DNA of 64,000 nt from Streptomyces tsukubensis. Its GTDB lineage: Bacteria > Actinomycetota > Actinomycetes > Streptomycetales > Streptomycetaceae. The DNA is taken from the NCBI RefSeq assembly GCF_003932715.1, contig NZ_CP020700.1:5974501-6038500 (forward strand), written 5' to 3'. Positions 1 to 9,081 of this stretch are shown here, piece by piece (the stretch's first letter is position 1; every line of letters begins with the position of its first letter). A program made the translations under genes and the position numbers. The notes under the pieces are model-generated. The model saw nothing but the letters and a program-made list of their open reading frames with translations. It searched no databases and was not told the origin of the DNA.

Positions 1-85
1 CGACCCGGCGACGCTGCCGCCGGACACCATCACGAAGAACCGGGAACAGTGGATCCAGAAGTGGTCGTCGACCGTCGTCAAGTGA
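1..85 (+). CDS. thiamine-type ABC transporter substrate-binding protein, C-terminal end (partial)
   Basis: Only the last 27 codons are present, in the frame that ends with TGA at 83-85. The readable tail contains LPPDTITKNREQWIQKW, which resembles the C-terminus of ThiB-like periplasmic binding proteins. The stop overlaps the GTG start of the next gene (GTGA at 82-85), and a fused two-domain permease and an ATPase follow, as in thiBPQ operons. The substrate (thiamine or a related compound, possibly iron) is inferred from this short tail and the context only. Confidence 0.6.
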   Translation, partial: DPATLPPDTITKNREQWIQKWSSTVVK

Positions 86-1833
86 CGGCCGGAGGACCGG
101 CCCGCACGGACCGGGCGGCGGCAGAGAACCGCCGCCCGGTCCGTGCGGTGCGCGCCCTCCGTACCGGGACCGCGGCACGGCTCGCCCTGCTGACCCTGCC
201 CACCGTGTTCTTCGCGGTCTTCTTCGCCTACCCCGTGGCCGCCATCGTCGGCCGCGGGCTGCGCTCCGGCGGCACCTGGCAGTTCGGGCGGATCACCGAG
301 GTCCTCGGCCGGGACGATATCGCCGGGGTCCTCTGGTTCACCACCTGGCAGGCGCTCGCCTCCACCGCGCTGACCCTGCTGATCGCCCTGCCCTGCGCCT
401 ATGTCACCGCCCGCTACGCCTTCCCCGGGAAGAAGCTGCTGCGGGCCGTGGTGACCGTGCCGTTCGTGCTGCCGACGGTCGTCGTCGGCACCGCGTTCCT
501 CGCCCTGCTGGGCCGCGGCGGACTCCTCGACGAGACCTGGGGCATCCGGCTCGACACCACGGTCTGGGCGATCCTGATCGCCCATGTCTTCTTCAACTAC
601 GCCGTCGTCGTCCGTACCGTCGGCGGACTCTGGGCCCAGCTCGACCCCCGCCAGGAAGAGGCCGCCCGGGTCCTGGGCGCCGGACGGTTCACCGCCTGGC
701 GCACGGTGACACTCCCCGCGCTCGCGCCGTCCGTCGCCTCCGCCGCCCTGATGGTCTTCCTGTTCACCTTCACCTCCTTCGGCATCGTGCAGATCCTCGG
801 CGGCCCCGGCTTCGCCACCCTGGAGGTCGAGGTCTACCGGCAGACCGCGCACCTGCTGGACCTGCGCACCGCCGCCGTCCTCACCCTCGTGCAGTTCGCG
901 GCCGTCGGCGCGGTGCTCGCCGTCCACGCCCGGACCGTACGGAAGCGGGAGACCGCCCTGCGGCTGGTCGACCCGCGGCACACCGCGCACCGGCCCCGCG
1001 GCGCCCGCCAGTGGGCCCTGCTGGGCGCCGTGCTCACCACCGTCGCCCTGCTGGTGCTGCTGCCCCTCGGGGTCCTCGTGGAACGCTCCCTGGCCACCCC
1101 CCGCGGCTACAACCTGGACTACTACCGGGCGCTCGGCCGGCTCGACGAGAGCGGCGGCGCCTTCCTCGTCCCCCCGGTGCACGCCGTGGTGAACTCCCTC
1201 CAGTACGCGCTGGCCGCCACCGCGATCGCCGTCGTCATCGGCGGACTCGCCGCCGCGGCCCTCGCCCGGCGCGGCGGCCCGGGCGGCGCCGGACGGCTGC
1301 TGCGGGGCTTCGACGCGCTGCTGATGCTGCCGCTCGGGGTCTCGGCGGTCACCGTCGGCTTCGGCTTCCTGATCACCCTCGACGAACCGCCGCTCGACCT
1401 GCGGGCCTCGTGGATCCTGGTGCCGCTGGCCCAGGCCCTGGTCGGAGTGCCGTTCGTGGTGCGGACCATGCTGCCGGTGCTCCGCGCCGTCGACGGCCGG
1501 CTGCGGGAGGCCGCGGCCGTCCTCGGGGCGTCCCCGCTGCGGGTGTGGCGGGAGGTCGACCTCCCCCTGGTGCGGCGGGCCCTGCTGATCGCCGCGGGCT
1601 TCGCCTTCGCCGTCTCCCTCGGCGAGTTCGGCGCCACCGTGTTCATCGCCCGGCCCGACGAACCGACGCTGCCGGTCGCCGTCGCCCGGCTCCTCGGCCG
1701 GCCCGGCGAACTCAACTACGGGCAGGCGATGGCCCTCAGCACGATCCTGATGGTGGTGTGCGCGGTCGCGCTGCTGTCACTGGAGCGAATCCGCTCCAGG
1801 ACCACCACGACCGCAGCGACCGGGGAGTTCTGA
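82..1833 (+). CDS. ABC transporter permease, fused two-domain (ThiP/FbpB type)
   Basis: This 583-residue inner-membrane permease carries two binding-protein-dependent transport domains in tandem, the layout of ThiP and FbpB. About 12 hydrophobic segments are visible. The two EAA loops that dock the ATPase are near residues 191-211 (EEAARVLGAGRFTAWRTVTLP starts there) and near residue 474 (REAAAVLGASPLRVW). I chose GTG at 82 because it overlaps the upstream stop as GTGA; upstream in-frame GTGs lie inside the binding-protein gene. Its own TGA (1831-1833) overlaps the next ATG. It probably imports thiamine or a similar small solute, but an iron(III) system cannot be excluded. Confidence 0.88.
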   Translation: MTAGGPARTDRAAAENRRPVRAVRALRTGTAARLALLTLPTVFFAVFFAYPVAAIVGRGLRSGGTWQFGRITEVLGRDDIAGVLWFTTWQALASTALTLLIALPCAYVTARYAFPGKKLLRAVVTVPFVLPTVVVGTAFLALLGRGGLLDETWGIRLDTTVWAILIAHVFFNYAVVVRTVGGLWAQLDPRQEEAARVLGAGRFTAWRTVTLPALAPSVASAALMVFLFTFTSFGIVQILGGPGFATLEVEVYRQTAHLLDLRTAAVLTLVQFAAVGAVLAVHARTVRKRETALRLVDPRHTAHRPRGARQWALLGAVLTTVALLVLLPLGVLVERSLATPRGYNLDYYRALGRLDESGGAFLVPPVHAVVNSLQYALAATAIAVVIGGLAAAALARRGGPGGAGRLLRGFDALLMLPLGVSAVTVGFGFLITLDEPPLDLRASWILVPLAQALVGVPFVVRTMLPVLRAVDGRLREAAAVLGASPLRVWREVDLPLVRRALLIAAGFAFAVSLGEFGATVFIARPDEPTLPVAVARLLGRPGELNYGQAMALSTILMVVCAVALLSLERIRSRTTTTAATGEF

Positions 1834-2861
1834 TGCTCGGACTCGACGATGTGACCGTACGGTTCGGGGACCGGGCCGCCCTCGACGCTGTGGACCTCAC
1901 CGTCGCCGCCCACGAGACCGTCTGCGTCCTGGGCCCCAGCGGCAGCGGCAAGTCCACCCTGCTGCGGGTCGTCGCCGGGCTCCGCCGCGCCGACCGCGGC
2001 CGGGTCCTCCTCGGCGGCGAGGACCAGACCGGCGTACCGGTGCACCGCCGCGGCGTCGGCCTGATGTTCCAGGACCACCAGCTGTTCCCCCAGCACGACG
2101 TCGCCGGAAACGTCGCCTTCGGGCTGCGGATGCGCGGCACCAACCGGGCTGCGCAGCAGCGCCGGACCGCCGAACTGCTGGAGCTGGTGGGGCTGCCGGG
2201 CGCCGGGGGACGTACGGTGTCCTCCCTGTCCGGCGGCGAACAGCAGCGGGTGGCACTGGCCAGGGCCCTGGCCCCGGAACCGAAGCTGCTGATGCTCGAC
2301 GAACCCCTCGGCCAACTCGACCGCGGACTGCGGGAGCGGCTCGTCGTCGAACTGCGGGCCCTGTTCGGCAGGCTCGGGACGACGGTCCTCGCGGTCACCC
2401 ACGACCAGGGCGAGGCGTTCGCGCTCGCCGACCGGGTGGTGATCATGCGGGAGGGGCGGATCGCGCAGACCGGGGCACCCCTGGAAGTGTGGCAACGCCC
2501 GGCGGACGCGTTCGTCGCCCGGTTCCTCGGCTTCGACAACATCGTGGACGCGGAGGTCCGCGACGGGACCGCCGACACCGTATGGGGCCGGATACCGCTG
2601 CCCGCCGGGGTGCCGGACGGCGCGTACGAACTGCTGGTCAGGCCCGCCGGGGTACGGCTGACGGATCCCGGTACGGGCCGCGGGCCGCGCTGCACCGTGG
2701 AGTCCCGGACCTTCCGGGGCAGCCATGTCGCCGTGCGGCTGCGCCCGGAGAACGGCCCGGTGCTGGAGGCCGAGACGGGGCCCCGGGACGCCCCGGAGCA
2801 GGGTGCGCGGGTGGGCGTGGAATTCGCCCCGGACGAGATCGTGGTGCTGGGCCGCGACTGA
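1833..2861 (+). CDS. ABC transporter ATP-binding protein (ThiQ/FbpC-like)
   Basis: This 342-residue ATPase energises the preceding permease. Walker A GPSGSGKST lies near residue 34, the signature LSGGEQQR near 131, and Walker B LLMLDEP near 151 with a following QLD D-loop. About 100 residues extend past the nucleotide-binding domain and look like a TOBE-type regulatory domain. That length matches FbpC/PotA-like ATPases better than the ~230-residue enteric ThiQ. The ATG at 1833 overlaps the permease stop (TGATG), which indicates translational coupling. It is the last gene of the operon and converges on the next minus-strand gene. Confidence 0.9.
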   Translation: MLGLDDVTVRFGDRAALDAVDLTVAAHETVCVLGPSGSGKSTLLRVVAGLRRADRGRVLLGGEDQTGVPVHRRGVGLMFQDHQLFPQHDVAGNVAFGLRMRGTNRAAQQRRTAELLELVGLPGAGGRTVSSLSGGEQQRVALARALAPEPKLLMLDEPLGQLDRGLRERLVVELRALFGRLGTTVLAVTHDQGEAFALADRVVIMREGRIAQTGAPLEVWQRPADAFVARFLGFDNIVDAEVRDGTADTVWGRIPLPAGVPDGAYELLVRPAGVRLTDPGTGRGPRCTVESRTFRGSHVAVRLRPENGPVLEAETGPRDAPEQGARVGVEFAPDEIVVLGRD

Positions 2862-2904
2862 CCGGTCGGGGCGGCCACCGCGAAACGGAACGGGAGCCGC
2901 CGCC

Positions 2905-3351
2905 TCAGTGGTCGGCCGCCGGACCGGGGGCACAGGCCGCGGCGACGGCGAGGCTGTCCTCGATGACCCGGAAGCGGACGATCAGCCCGTCCGCGACGGT
3001 GAAGTGCAGGGCGAACGGCGAGGTGAACCGGATGCCCGTGGCCCGGACCGTACCCGCGAGGGTGCCGGTGACGACCGCGTCGGGGCCGGTGACGACGACC
3101 ACGTCGATCCGGGTGCCCGCGGGATCGTTCTCCTGGCCCGCCGCCAGCTCGCGCCAGTGGCCGGCGATATCGGCCCGGGTGGACCGGGGCCGGATCCACG
3201 GCACGGCGGGGTTCGGCGCGATGTACCAGTCGACCTCCGCGGCGTACAGCTCCGCGATGCGCTCGGGTGAGCCCGCCGCGAGCCGGACCAGGAACTCTTC
3301 GACGACGGCGCGGGTGGCCGCGGTGACGGTGTCGGTGTCGGTGTCGGTCAT
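2905..3351 (-). CDS. NTF2-like / SnoaL-like domain protein
   Basis: This 148-residue soluble protein has the size and residue pattern of SnoaL-like NTF2-fold proteins: an N-terminal helix (VVEEFLVRLAAGSPERIAELY), a D-W strand (AEVDWYI), and later beta strands ending in HFTVADGLIVRFRVIEDS. The family includes small enzymes, cyclases and ligand-binding proteins, so no reaction can be assigned. The N-terminus is a run of TD repeats (MTDTDTDTVT). ATG at 3351 is preceded by a GAAGGGAA-like ribosome-binding site. It is monocistronic and converges with the transporter operon. Confidence 0.8.
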   Translation of the reverse strand: MTDTDTDTVTAATRAVVEEFLVRLAAGSPERIAELYAAEVDWYIAPNPAVPWIRPRSTRADIAGHWRELAAGQENDPAGTRIDVVVVTGPDAVVTGTLAGTVRATGIRFTSPFALHFTVADGLIVRFRVIEDSLAVAAACAPGPAADH

Positions 3352-3440
3352 GCTGGTCTTCCCTTCGGGCGGGCCGGACGGCCGGTTCCTGTGGGAAGGA
3401 TCCTGCCGGGCGGCGCGCGGAGGGTCGATTACCTCCGGGG

Positions 3441-4574
3441 TCATCCCTCCAGCGGGACCGCCGCGAGAGCCGCCACCGTCCACGTCAGGGGGGCGAAGAC
3501 GGCCAGCAGCGCCAGGGCCCGCAGCGCCGCGGCGGAGCGCAGGGCCCCGGCCGGGGCGCCGAGGCGGCGCAGTTCGGTACGGGTCGGGGTGCGCAGGGCG
3601 CGGGCCTCGGCCGCGGCGACCAGCAGCGTCGCCGTCGTACAGCCGATGACCAGGGCCGCACCGAGACCGGTGAGCGGGCCGAACGGGCGGGAGCCGCCGC
3701 CGGACAGGGCCACGGCGGCCGCCGCGGCCGATGCGACGGCGCACACCACCCCCAGCGGGCGGCCGATCCGGCGGGCCTCCGCCATCAGGACCCGCCCCGC
3801 GAGCAGGCGTACGGCGCCGGGGCGGGCGGTCTGGAGCAGCCGGCCCGCGGCGTGGGTGAGCGCGGGGCCCGCGACGGCGAGCCCGGCCGCGGTGAGCGCC
3901 CAGCCGGCCAGCATGCCCGCCGGGTCGGAGCCGGCGCCGTCCGCGCCGGAGCGGGCCGCGTAGGTGCCGATCGCCAGACCGGCCGTGGTCAGGGCGCAGC
4001 CCCACGGCAGCCCGCCGGGCGCCGTCTTCGGTACGGGCGGTTCCGCCGGGTCGGGGGTGTCGGCCGAGGCGCGGGCCCGCAGCGCGAGGGCGGCGGCCAC
4101 GGTCGCCGTCAGGGGGAGCAGCGTCAGCAGGGTCAGCGCGGCGGCGAGCGGCAGCGGCCGGTCGGCGGCGAGGAGTTCGGCGCCCGCCCCGTCGAACGGC
4201 AGCCCGGTCAGATCGCCCCGCAGATGGAGGACGAGGAGCAGGGCGACGGTGCTGCCGAGGGTGGCGGCGAGGGCGGTGGAGGAGGCGGCGAGCGCGGCGA
4301 GCCCGGCGGGTCCGAGACCGACGGCGGACAGTCCGGTACGGGGCCGGGTGCCGGGGTCGGTACGGGCCACGGCGACCGCGAAGTGCACCGCGGCGGCCAG
4401 CGGTACCAGGCACCACGAAAGCCGGGGCAGCGCCGCCGGGTCGCCCGGGTGCGCGAGCGCGTACGTCAAGGCGCTGAGCAGGAGGAAGCCGACCCCGGCC
4501 GAGGCTGCGGCGACCAGCAGCCGCCGCAGCAGTGCGAGGGGCCCGGCGCCGCGGGCTAGACGGAGAGCGAGCAC
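3441..4574 (-). CDS. ABC transporter permease (FtsX/MacB-like half protein)
   Basis: This 377-residue membrane protein is rich in Ala and Leu with about eight hydrophobic segments. It probably forms the membrane part of an exporter with the ATPase encoded just upstream. The chosen GTG start at 4574 (VLALRLARGAGP) overlaps the last 19 bases of the ATPase gene, which implies coupled translation. No catalytic motif is visible. The C-terminal half (residues about 240-377) has the alternating hydrophobic and soluble pattern of FtsX-like domains, with TELRRLGAPAGALR before the last membrane segment. The substrate is unknown. Confidence 0.75.
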   Translation of the reverse strand: MLALRLARGAGPLALLRRLLVAAASAGVGFLLLSALTYALAHPGDPAALPRLSWCLVPLAAAVHFAVAVARTDPGTRPRTGLSAVGLGPAGLAALAASSTALAATLGSTVALLLVLHLRGDLTGLPFDGAGAELLAADRPLPLAAALTLLTLLPLTATVAAALALRARASADTPDPAEPPVPKTAPGGLPWGCALTTAGLAIGTYAARSGADGAGSDPAGMLAGWALTAAGLAVAGPALTHAAGRLLQTARPGAVRLLAGRVLMAEARRIGRPLGVVCAVASAAAAAVALSGGGSRPFGPLTGLGAALVIGCTTATLLVAAAEARALRTPTRTELRRLGAPAGALRSAAALRALALLAVFAPLTWTVAALAAVPLEG

Positions 4575-5290
4575 GCGGCCAGGCCTTCCGTGCCGGCGGC
4601 GGCCGGGGTGTCGGCGCGCCGCCCGTCGAGCAGGGTGATCACGCGGTCGGCAACCGCCGTGACCTGCGGGTCGTGGCTGGCGAGCAGGACCGTGATCCGG
4701 TGCGAGCGGGCCGCTGCCAGCACCGTCCGCAGGACCTGTGCCGCATCCGCGCGGTGCAGGGTCGCCGTCGGTTCGTCGGCGAAGAGCACGGCCGGTTCTG
4801 CGACCAGGGCCCGGGCGGTCGCGGTCCGCTGGCGCTGGGTCTGCGTCAGCGCGTGCGGGCGGAGCCGGGCGGCCGCGGCGATGTCGAGCCGCTCCAGCCA
4901 CTCCAGGGCGGCGGCCTTGGCCCGCCGGTGCGGGACGCCGCGCAGCAGCAGCGGCAGGGCCGCGTTCTCCCAGGCGGTCAGCTCGGGGACGAGGGACGGC
5001 TCCGGGCCGATCCAGCCGAAGCGTTCCCGGCGGAGCCGTTCCCGCTGCGGGGCGGGCAGGGTGTGCAGGGGCGTGCCGTTGAACCAGACCTCGCCCCCGG
5101 TGGGGACCGACTGCCCGGACAGACAGCGCAGCAGGGTGGTCTTCCCGGCGCCGCGCGGGCCACCGACCGCGAGGATCTCGCCCTCCCGCACCCCGGCGTC
5201 GATGCCGGTGAGGGCGGGGGAGCCCCGGTGGCTGTGGTGCAGCGAGCGTGCCCACAGGACGTCGCCGTCCGGCGGAGTCGGAGTCTCCAT
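4556..5290 (-). CDS. ABC transporter ATP-binding protein, LolD/MacB-like with degenerate signature
   Basis: This 244-residue protein has Walker A GGPRGAGKTT (residues 43-52) and Walker B AVLFADEPT (167-175) with the switch histidine in LLASHDP. The usual LSGGQ signature is replaced by LTQTQ (148-152), and the D-loop Asp by His (TLH, residue 179). Those changes would alter the ATP sandwich with the partner subunit, so activity may be atypical. ATG at 5290 has GAGGGG seven bases upstream. The downstream permease overlaps its 3' end, so the two probably form one exporter. Confidence 0.82.
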   Translation of the reverse strand: METPTPPDGDVLWARSLHHSHRGSPALTGIDAGVREGEILAVGGPRGAGKTTLLRCLSGQSVPTGGEVWFNGTPLHTLPAPQRERLRRERFGWIGPEPSLVPELTAWENAALPLLLRGVPHRRAKAAALEWLERLDIAAAARLRPHALTQTQRQRTATARALVAEPAVLFADEPTATLHRADAAQVLRTVLAAARSHRITVLLASHDPQVTAVADRVITLLDGRRADTPAAAGTEGLAACSLSV

Positions 5291-5437
5291 GGCGTACCCC
5301 TCGCCTCTGATCGGTTGCGGCGGCCCCGGCCGGCCCGGTTTGCCCCGTACGGGCGGACGAGGCCGTGGGAACGGTCCCCGGCACGCACGCCAGGGAACAA
5401 CCCTTGGGCAGAGGGCCGCGGGGGCCGGGGAACCACA

Positions 5438-5482
5438 CGGCCCGGGTACGCGCCATCCACTCGGATGGGCGTACCCGGGCCG
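5438..5482 (-). terminator. hairpin terminator after the aminotransferase gene
   Basis: A nearly perfect inverted repeat of about 20 bp (arms CGGCCCGGGTACG and CGTACCCGGGCCG extended by GCCATCC/GGATGGG with one bulged base) lies 31 bp past the stop of the minus-strand aminotransferase. There is no T-tract, which is usual for Streptomyces terminators. Confidence 0.75.
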
Positions 5483-5512
5483 TTGTCCGGGCGGCGCGGG
5501 GCCGTCAGGGGA

Positions 5513-6880
5513 TCAGAGCTTGGTCCAGGCCTCGGTGAGGACCGTGCGGAGCACGCCTTCGATCTCGTCGAAGGTGGACTGGTCGGCGATCAGCGGCGGG
5601 GCGAGCTGGATCACCGGGTCGCCGCGGTCGTCGGCCCGGCAGTACAGGCCGTTGTCGAAGAGCGCCTTGGAGAGGAAACCGTAGAGCACGCGCTCCGTCT
5701 CCTCGTCCGTGAAGGTCTCCTTGGTGGCCTTGTCCTTGACCAGTTCGATTCCGTAGAAGAAGCCGTTGCCGCGGACGTCGCCGACGATCGGCAGGTCGTA
5801 CAGCTTCTCCAGGGTGGCCTTGAACGCGCCCTCGTTGTCGAGGACGTGCTGGTTGAGGCCCTCGCGCTCGAAGATGTCGAGGTTGGCGATGCCGACGGCC
5901 GCGGAGACCGGGTGGCCGCCGAAGGTGTAGCCGTGCAGGAAGGTGTTGTCGCCCTTGTAGAACGGCTCGGCGATCTTGTCCGAGACGATGCAGGCGCCGA
6001 TCGGGGAGTAGCCCGAGGTCATGCCCTTGGCGCAGGTGATCATGTCGGGGATGTAGCCGAACTTGTCACAGGCGAAGGTGGTGCCGAGGCGGCCGAAGGC
6101 GCAGATGACCTCGTCGGAGACGAGCAGCACATCGTACTGGTCGCAGATCTCGCGCACCCGCTGGAAGTAGCCGGGCGGCGGCGGGAAGCAGCCGCCGGCG
6201 TTCTGCACCGGCTCCAGGAAGACCGCGGCGACGGTCTCCGGGCCCTCGAAGAGGATCTCCTGCTCGATCTGGTCGGCGGCCCAGCGGCCGAAGGCCTCGG
6301 GGTCGTCGCCGTGGATCGGGGCGCGGTAGATGTTGGTGTTGGGCACCTTGTGCGCGCCGGGGACCAGCGGCTCGAAGGGGGCCTTCAGGGCCGGGAGGCC
6401 GGTGATGGACAGGGCGCCCTGCGGGGTGCCGTGGTAGGCGACCGCGCGCGAGATGACCTTGTACTTGGTGTGCTGGCCCTGCAGCTTCCAGTACTGCTTG
6501 GCCAGCTTCCACGCGGTCTCGACGGCCTCGCCGCCGCCGGTGGTGAAGAAGACCTTGTTGAGGTCGCCGGGTGCCTCGTTCGCCAGCCGCTCGGCCAGTT
6601 CGACGGCCTTGGGGTGGGCGTAGGACCAGACCGGGAAGAAGGCCAGCTCCTGCGCCTGCTTGTAGGCGGTCTCGGCGAGCTCGACCCGGCCGTGTCCGGC
6701 GTTGACCACGAAGAGGCCGGCGAGGCCGTCGATGTAGCGCTTGCCCTGGTCGTCGTAGATGTAGGTGCCCTCACCGCGGACGATGGTGGGGACGGGGGCG
6801 TTCTCGTACGACGACATGCGGGTGAAGTGCATCCACAGGTGGTCGTAGGCGGTCTTGGAGAGGTCGCTGCGGTCGCTCAC
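5513..6880 (-). CDS. class III aminotransferase, probable putrescine/diamine:pyruvate (omega) type
   Basis: This 455-residue PLP enzyme has the class III fold. The Schiff-base lysine is K285 in ITCAKGMTSGYSP, and D256 in LLVSDEV would contact the pyridine nitrogen. The motifs YHGTPQGALS and EPVQNAGG are typical of omega-transaminases. It probably transfers an amino group from a diamine to pyruvate, giving 4-aminobutanal from putrescine. GTG at 6880 lies two bases after the lrp stop, so the two are cotranscribed. A divergent aminobutyraldehyde dehydrogenase would take the product. The substrate is inferred from context; other omega-amines are possible. Confidence 0.9.
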   Translation of the reverse strand: MSDRSDLSKTAYDHLWMHFTRMSSYENAPVPTIVRGEGTYIYDDQGKRYIDGLAGLFVVNAGHGRVELAETAYKQAQELAFFPVWSYAHPKAVELAERLANEAPGDLNKVFFTTGGGEAVETAWKLAKQYWKLQGQHTKYKVISRAVAYHGTPQGALSITGLPALKAPFEPLVPGAHKVPNTNIYRAPIHGDDPEAFGRWAADQIEQEILFEGPETVAAVFLEPVQNAGGCFPPPPGYFQRVREICDQYDVLLVSDEVICAFGRLGTTFACDKFGYIPDMITCAKGMTSGYSPIGACIVSDKIAEPFYKGDNTFLHGYTFGGHPVSAAVGIANLDIFEREGLNQHVLDNEGAFKATLEKLYDLPIVGDVRGNGFFYGIELVKDKATKETFTDEETERVLYGFLSKALFDNGLYCRADDRGDPVIQLAPPLIADQSTFDEIEGVLRTVLTEAWTKL

Positions 6881-6882
6881 GG

Positions 6883-7398
6883 CTATCGGGTTCCCCACAT
6901 GTAGGTCTGCTTCTTGAGCTTGAGGTAGACGAAGCTCTCGGTGGACCGCACACCGGGGAGTGCACGAATCCGCTTGTTGATCACTTCGAGCAGGTGGTCG
7001 TCGTCCTCGCAGACGATCTCCACCATCAGGTCGAAGGAGCCCGCGGTCATCACCACGTACTCGCATTCGGCCATGGCCGTCAGCGCCTCCGCCACGGGAT
7101 CGAGGTCGCCCTCCACCCGGATGCCGACCATCGCCTGGCGGCGGAAGCCCACGGTGAGCGGGTCCGTCACGGCGACGATCTGCATGACGCCCTGGTCGAG
7201 CAGCTTCTGTACGCGCTGGCGCACCGCCGCTTCGGAGAGGCCGACGGCCTTCCCGATCGCGGCATAAGGACGGCGTCCGTCCTCCTGGAGCTGTTCGATG
7301 ATCGCTAGGGACACGGCGTCGATCGCCGGGGACTGGATGTTCCCGGCGGATCCGTTCCTGGAGTCTGCGCTTCGACTGGCCACAGCTTCACAATGCAC
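6883..7398 (-). CDS. Lrp/AsnC family transcriptional regulator
   Basis: This 171-residue regulator has an N-terminal helix-turn-helix (residues about 27-75, including AIGKAVGLSEAAVRQRVQ) and a C-terminal RAM/AsnC ligand domain (about 85-160, with MVEIVCEDDDHLLEVI). GTG at 7398 follows GGAGGAG at a spacing of five bases. The first gene of the lrp-aminotransferase pair, it is divergent from an aldehyde dehydrogenase across a 200 bp gap. By the habit of the family it probably regulates both units and itself in response to an amino acid or amine. That role is inferred. Confidence 0.92.
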   Translation of the reverse strand: MHCEAVASRSADSRNGSAGNIQSPAIDAVSLAIIEQLQEDGRRPYAAIGKAVGLSEAAVRQRVQKLLDQGVMQIVAVTDPLTVGFRRQAMVGIRVEGDLDPVAEALTAMAECEYVVMTAGSFDLMVEIVCEDDDHLLEVINKRIRALPGVRSTESFVYLKLKKQTYMWGTR

Positions 7399-7600
7399 GG
7401 GACTCCTCCGTCACGCAAGCCCTTCACTGATGAAATTCGTTGTTGAGTGACCTCATGAGAACTAAATCCGAAGGTGGTGTGGGTCGGGGCTGTCGAAAGC
7501 GTCACTGGACGGTTTAGGGTGGACTGCACTGGGTGGACCCTCACCCGGGCACGGAAAACAGCCGCCTGACAAGGCCGTCAGATCTGGAGGGGTGGCAACA
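7399..7600. promoter_or_regulatory. divergent promoter region between lrp and aldehyde dehydrogenase
   Basis: This 202 bp gap is less GC-rich than its flanks around 7430-7470 and must hold both promoters. A possible plus-strand -10, TAGGGT (7515-7520), lies 18 bp after a weak -35, TGTCGA (7491-7496). Candidate operator half-sites are the palindrome CTCATGAG (7452-7459) and TGAC-N6-GTCA (7567-7580). The Lrp-family regulator next door is the likely ligand-responsive binder. The promoter elements are weak matches. Confidence 0.4.
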
Positions 7601-9037
7601 GTGACCACCGAGCCGCGTCGACTGCGCAACTACATCAACGGGGAGTTCAGGGACGCCTCCGACGGGCGGACCATCGACGTCGTCAACCCGGCCACCGGCG
7701 AGGTCTACGCGACCTCCCCGCTCTCCGGCCAGGCCGACGTCGACGCCGCCATGGAGGCCGCCGCCGCCGCGTTCCCCGCCTGGCGCGACGCCACCCCCGC
7801 CGAGCGCCAGAAGGTGCTGCTGAAGATCGCGGACGCCTTCGAGGAGCGGGCGGAGGAGCTGATCGCGGTCGAGTCGGAGAACACCGGCAAGCCGCTGGAG
7901 CTCGTCCGTACCGAAGAGATCCCGCCCATGGTCGACCAGATCCGCTTCTTCGCGGGTGCGGCCCGGATGCTGGAGGGCCGCTCGGCCGGCGAGTACATGG
8001 AGGGCATGACCTCCATCATCCGCCGGGAGCCGGTCGGCGTCTGTGCGCAGGTCGCGCCCTGGAACTACCCGATGATGATGGCCGTGTGGAAGTTCGCCCC
8101 GGCGCTCGCCGCCGGTAACACGGTCGTCCTCAAGCCGTCGGACACCACCCCCGCCTCCACCACCCTGATCGCCGAGATCATCGGCGCGATCGTCCCCAAG
8201 GGCGTCTTCAACGTCCTCTGCGGCGACCGGGAGACCGGCCGCGCGATGGTGGAGCACCCGACCCCCGCGATGGCCTCCATCACCGGCTCCGTCCGCGCCG
8301 GAATCCAGGTCGCCGAATCCGCCGCCAAGGACGTCAAGCGCGTCCACCTGGAGCTCGGCGGCAAGGCGCCGGTCGTCGTCTTCGAGGACACCGACATCGC
8401 CAAGGCCGTCGAGGACATCGCCGTCGCCGGCTACTTCAACGCCGGCCAGGACTGCACGGCCGCGACCCGCGTTCTGGTCCAGGAGTCCATCCACGACGAG
8501 TTCGTCGCCGCCCTCGCCGCCGCCGCGGCCGAGACCAAGACCGGCGCCCCGGACGAGGACGTCCTCTACGGCCCGCTGAACAACGCCAACCAGCTGGCGC
8601 AGGTCTCCGGCTTCATCGAGCGGCTGCCCGCGCACGCCAAGGTCGAGGCGGGCGGCCACCGCGTCGGCGACAAGGGCTACTTCTACGCCCCGACCGTGGT
8701 CTCCGGCCTCAAGCAGGACGACGAGATCGTCCAGAACGAGGTCTTCGGCCCGGTCATCACCGTCCAGTCCTTCACCGACGAGGCGCAGGCGCTGGAGTGG
8801 GCCAACGGCGTCGAGTACGCGCTGGCGTCGTCCGTCTGGACCAAGGACCACGGCCGCGCGATGCGGATGTCCAAGGCGCTCGACTTCGGCTGTGTGTGGA
8901 TCAACACCCACATTCCGCTGGTCGCCGAGATGCCGCACGGCGGCTTCAAGAAGTCGGGCTACGGCAAGGACCTGTCGGGCTACGGCTTCGACGACTACAC
9001 GCGCATCAAGCACGTCATGACGTCCCTGGACGCGTAG
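7601..9037 (+). CDS. gamma-aminobutyraldehyde dehydrogenase
   Basis: This 478-residue NAD-dependent aldehyde dehydrogenase has the catalytic Cys at 285 (FNAGQDCTAATR), the general base Glu at 251 (LELGGKAP), and Asn 155 in APWNYP. GQDCTAATR and the C-terminal GFKKSGYGKDLSGYGFDDYT are the form seen in aminobutyraldehyde and betaine-aldehyde dehydrogenases. It should oxidise 4-aminobutanal to GABA. I chose GTG at 7601 over GTG at 7592 because GGAGG (7586-7590) is then 10 bases upstream rather than one. It is divergent from the Lrp-aminotransferase pair that would supply the aldehyde, and a paralog lies at 16515-18020. Confidence 0.92.
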   Translation: MTTEPRRLRNYINGEFRDASDGRTIDVVNPATGEVYATSPLSGQADVDAAMEAAAAAFPAWRDATPAERQKVLLKIADAFEERAEELIAVESENTGKPLELVRTEEIPPMVDQIRFFAGAARMLEGRSAGEYMEGMTSIIRREPVGVCAQVAPWNYPMMMAVWKFAPALAAGNTVVLKPSDTTPASTTLIAEIIGAIVPKGVFNVLCGDRETGRAMVEHPTPAMASITGSVRAGIQVAESAAKDVKRVHLELGGKAPVVVFEDTDIAKAVEDIAVAGYFNAGQDCTAATRVLVQESIHDEFVAALAAAAAETKTGAPDEDVLYGPLNNANQLAQVSGFIERLPAHAKVEAGGHRVGDKGYFYAPTVVSGLKQDDEIVQNEVFGPVITVQSFTDEAQALEWANGVEYALASSVWTKDHGRAMRMSKALDFGCVWINTHIPLVAEMPHGGFKKSGYGKDLSGYGFDDYTRIKHVMTSLDA

Positions 9038-9081
9038 CCGCACGCGCGGGCGCCCGTGCGCGGGTGCGTGCGCCGCGGATC

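Noticed and set aside
1736..3199. Long minus-strand frames over the thiQ-like gene
   Set aside because: Shadow frames rich in Arg, Pro and Ser; the plus-strand ATPase motifs and stop/start overlaps show the real gene.
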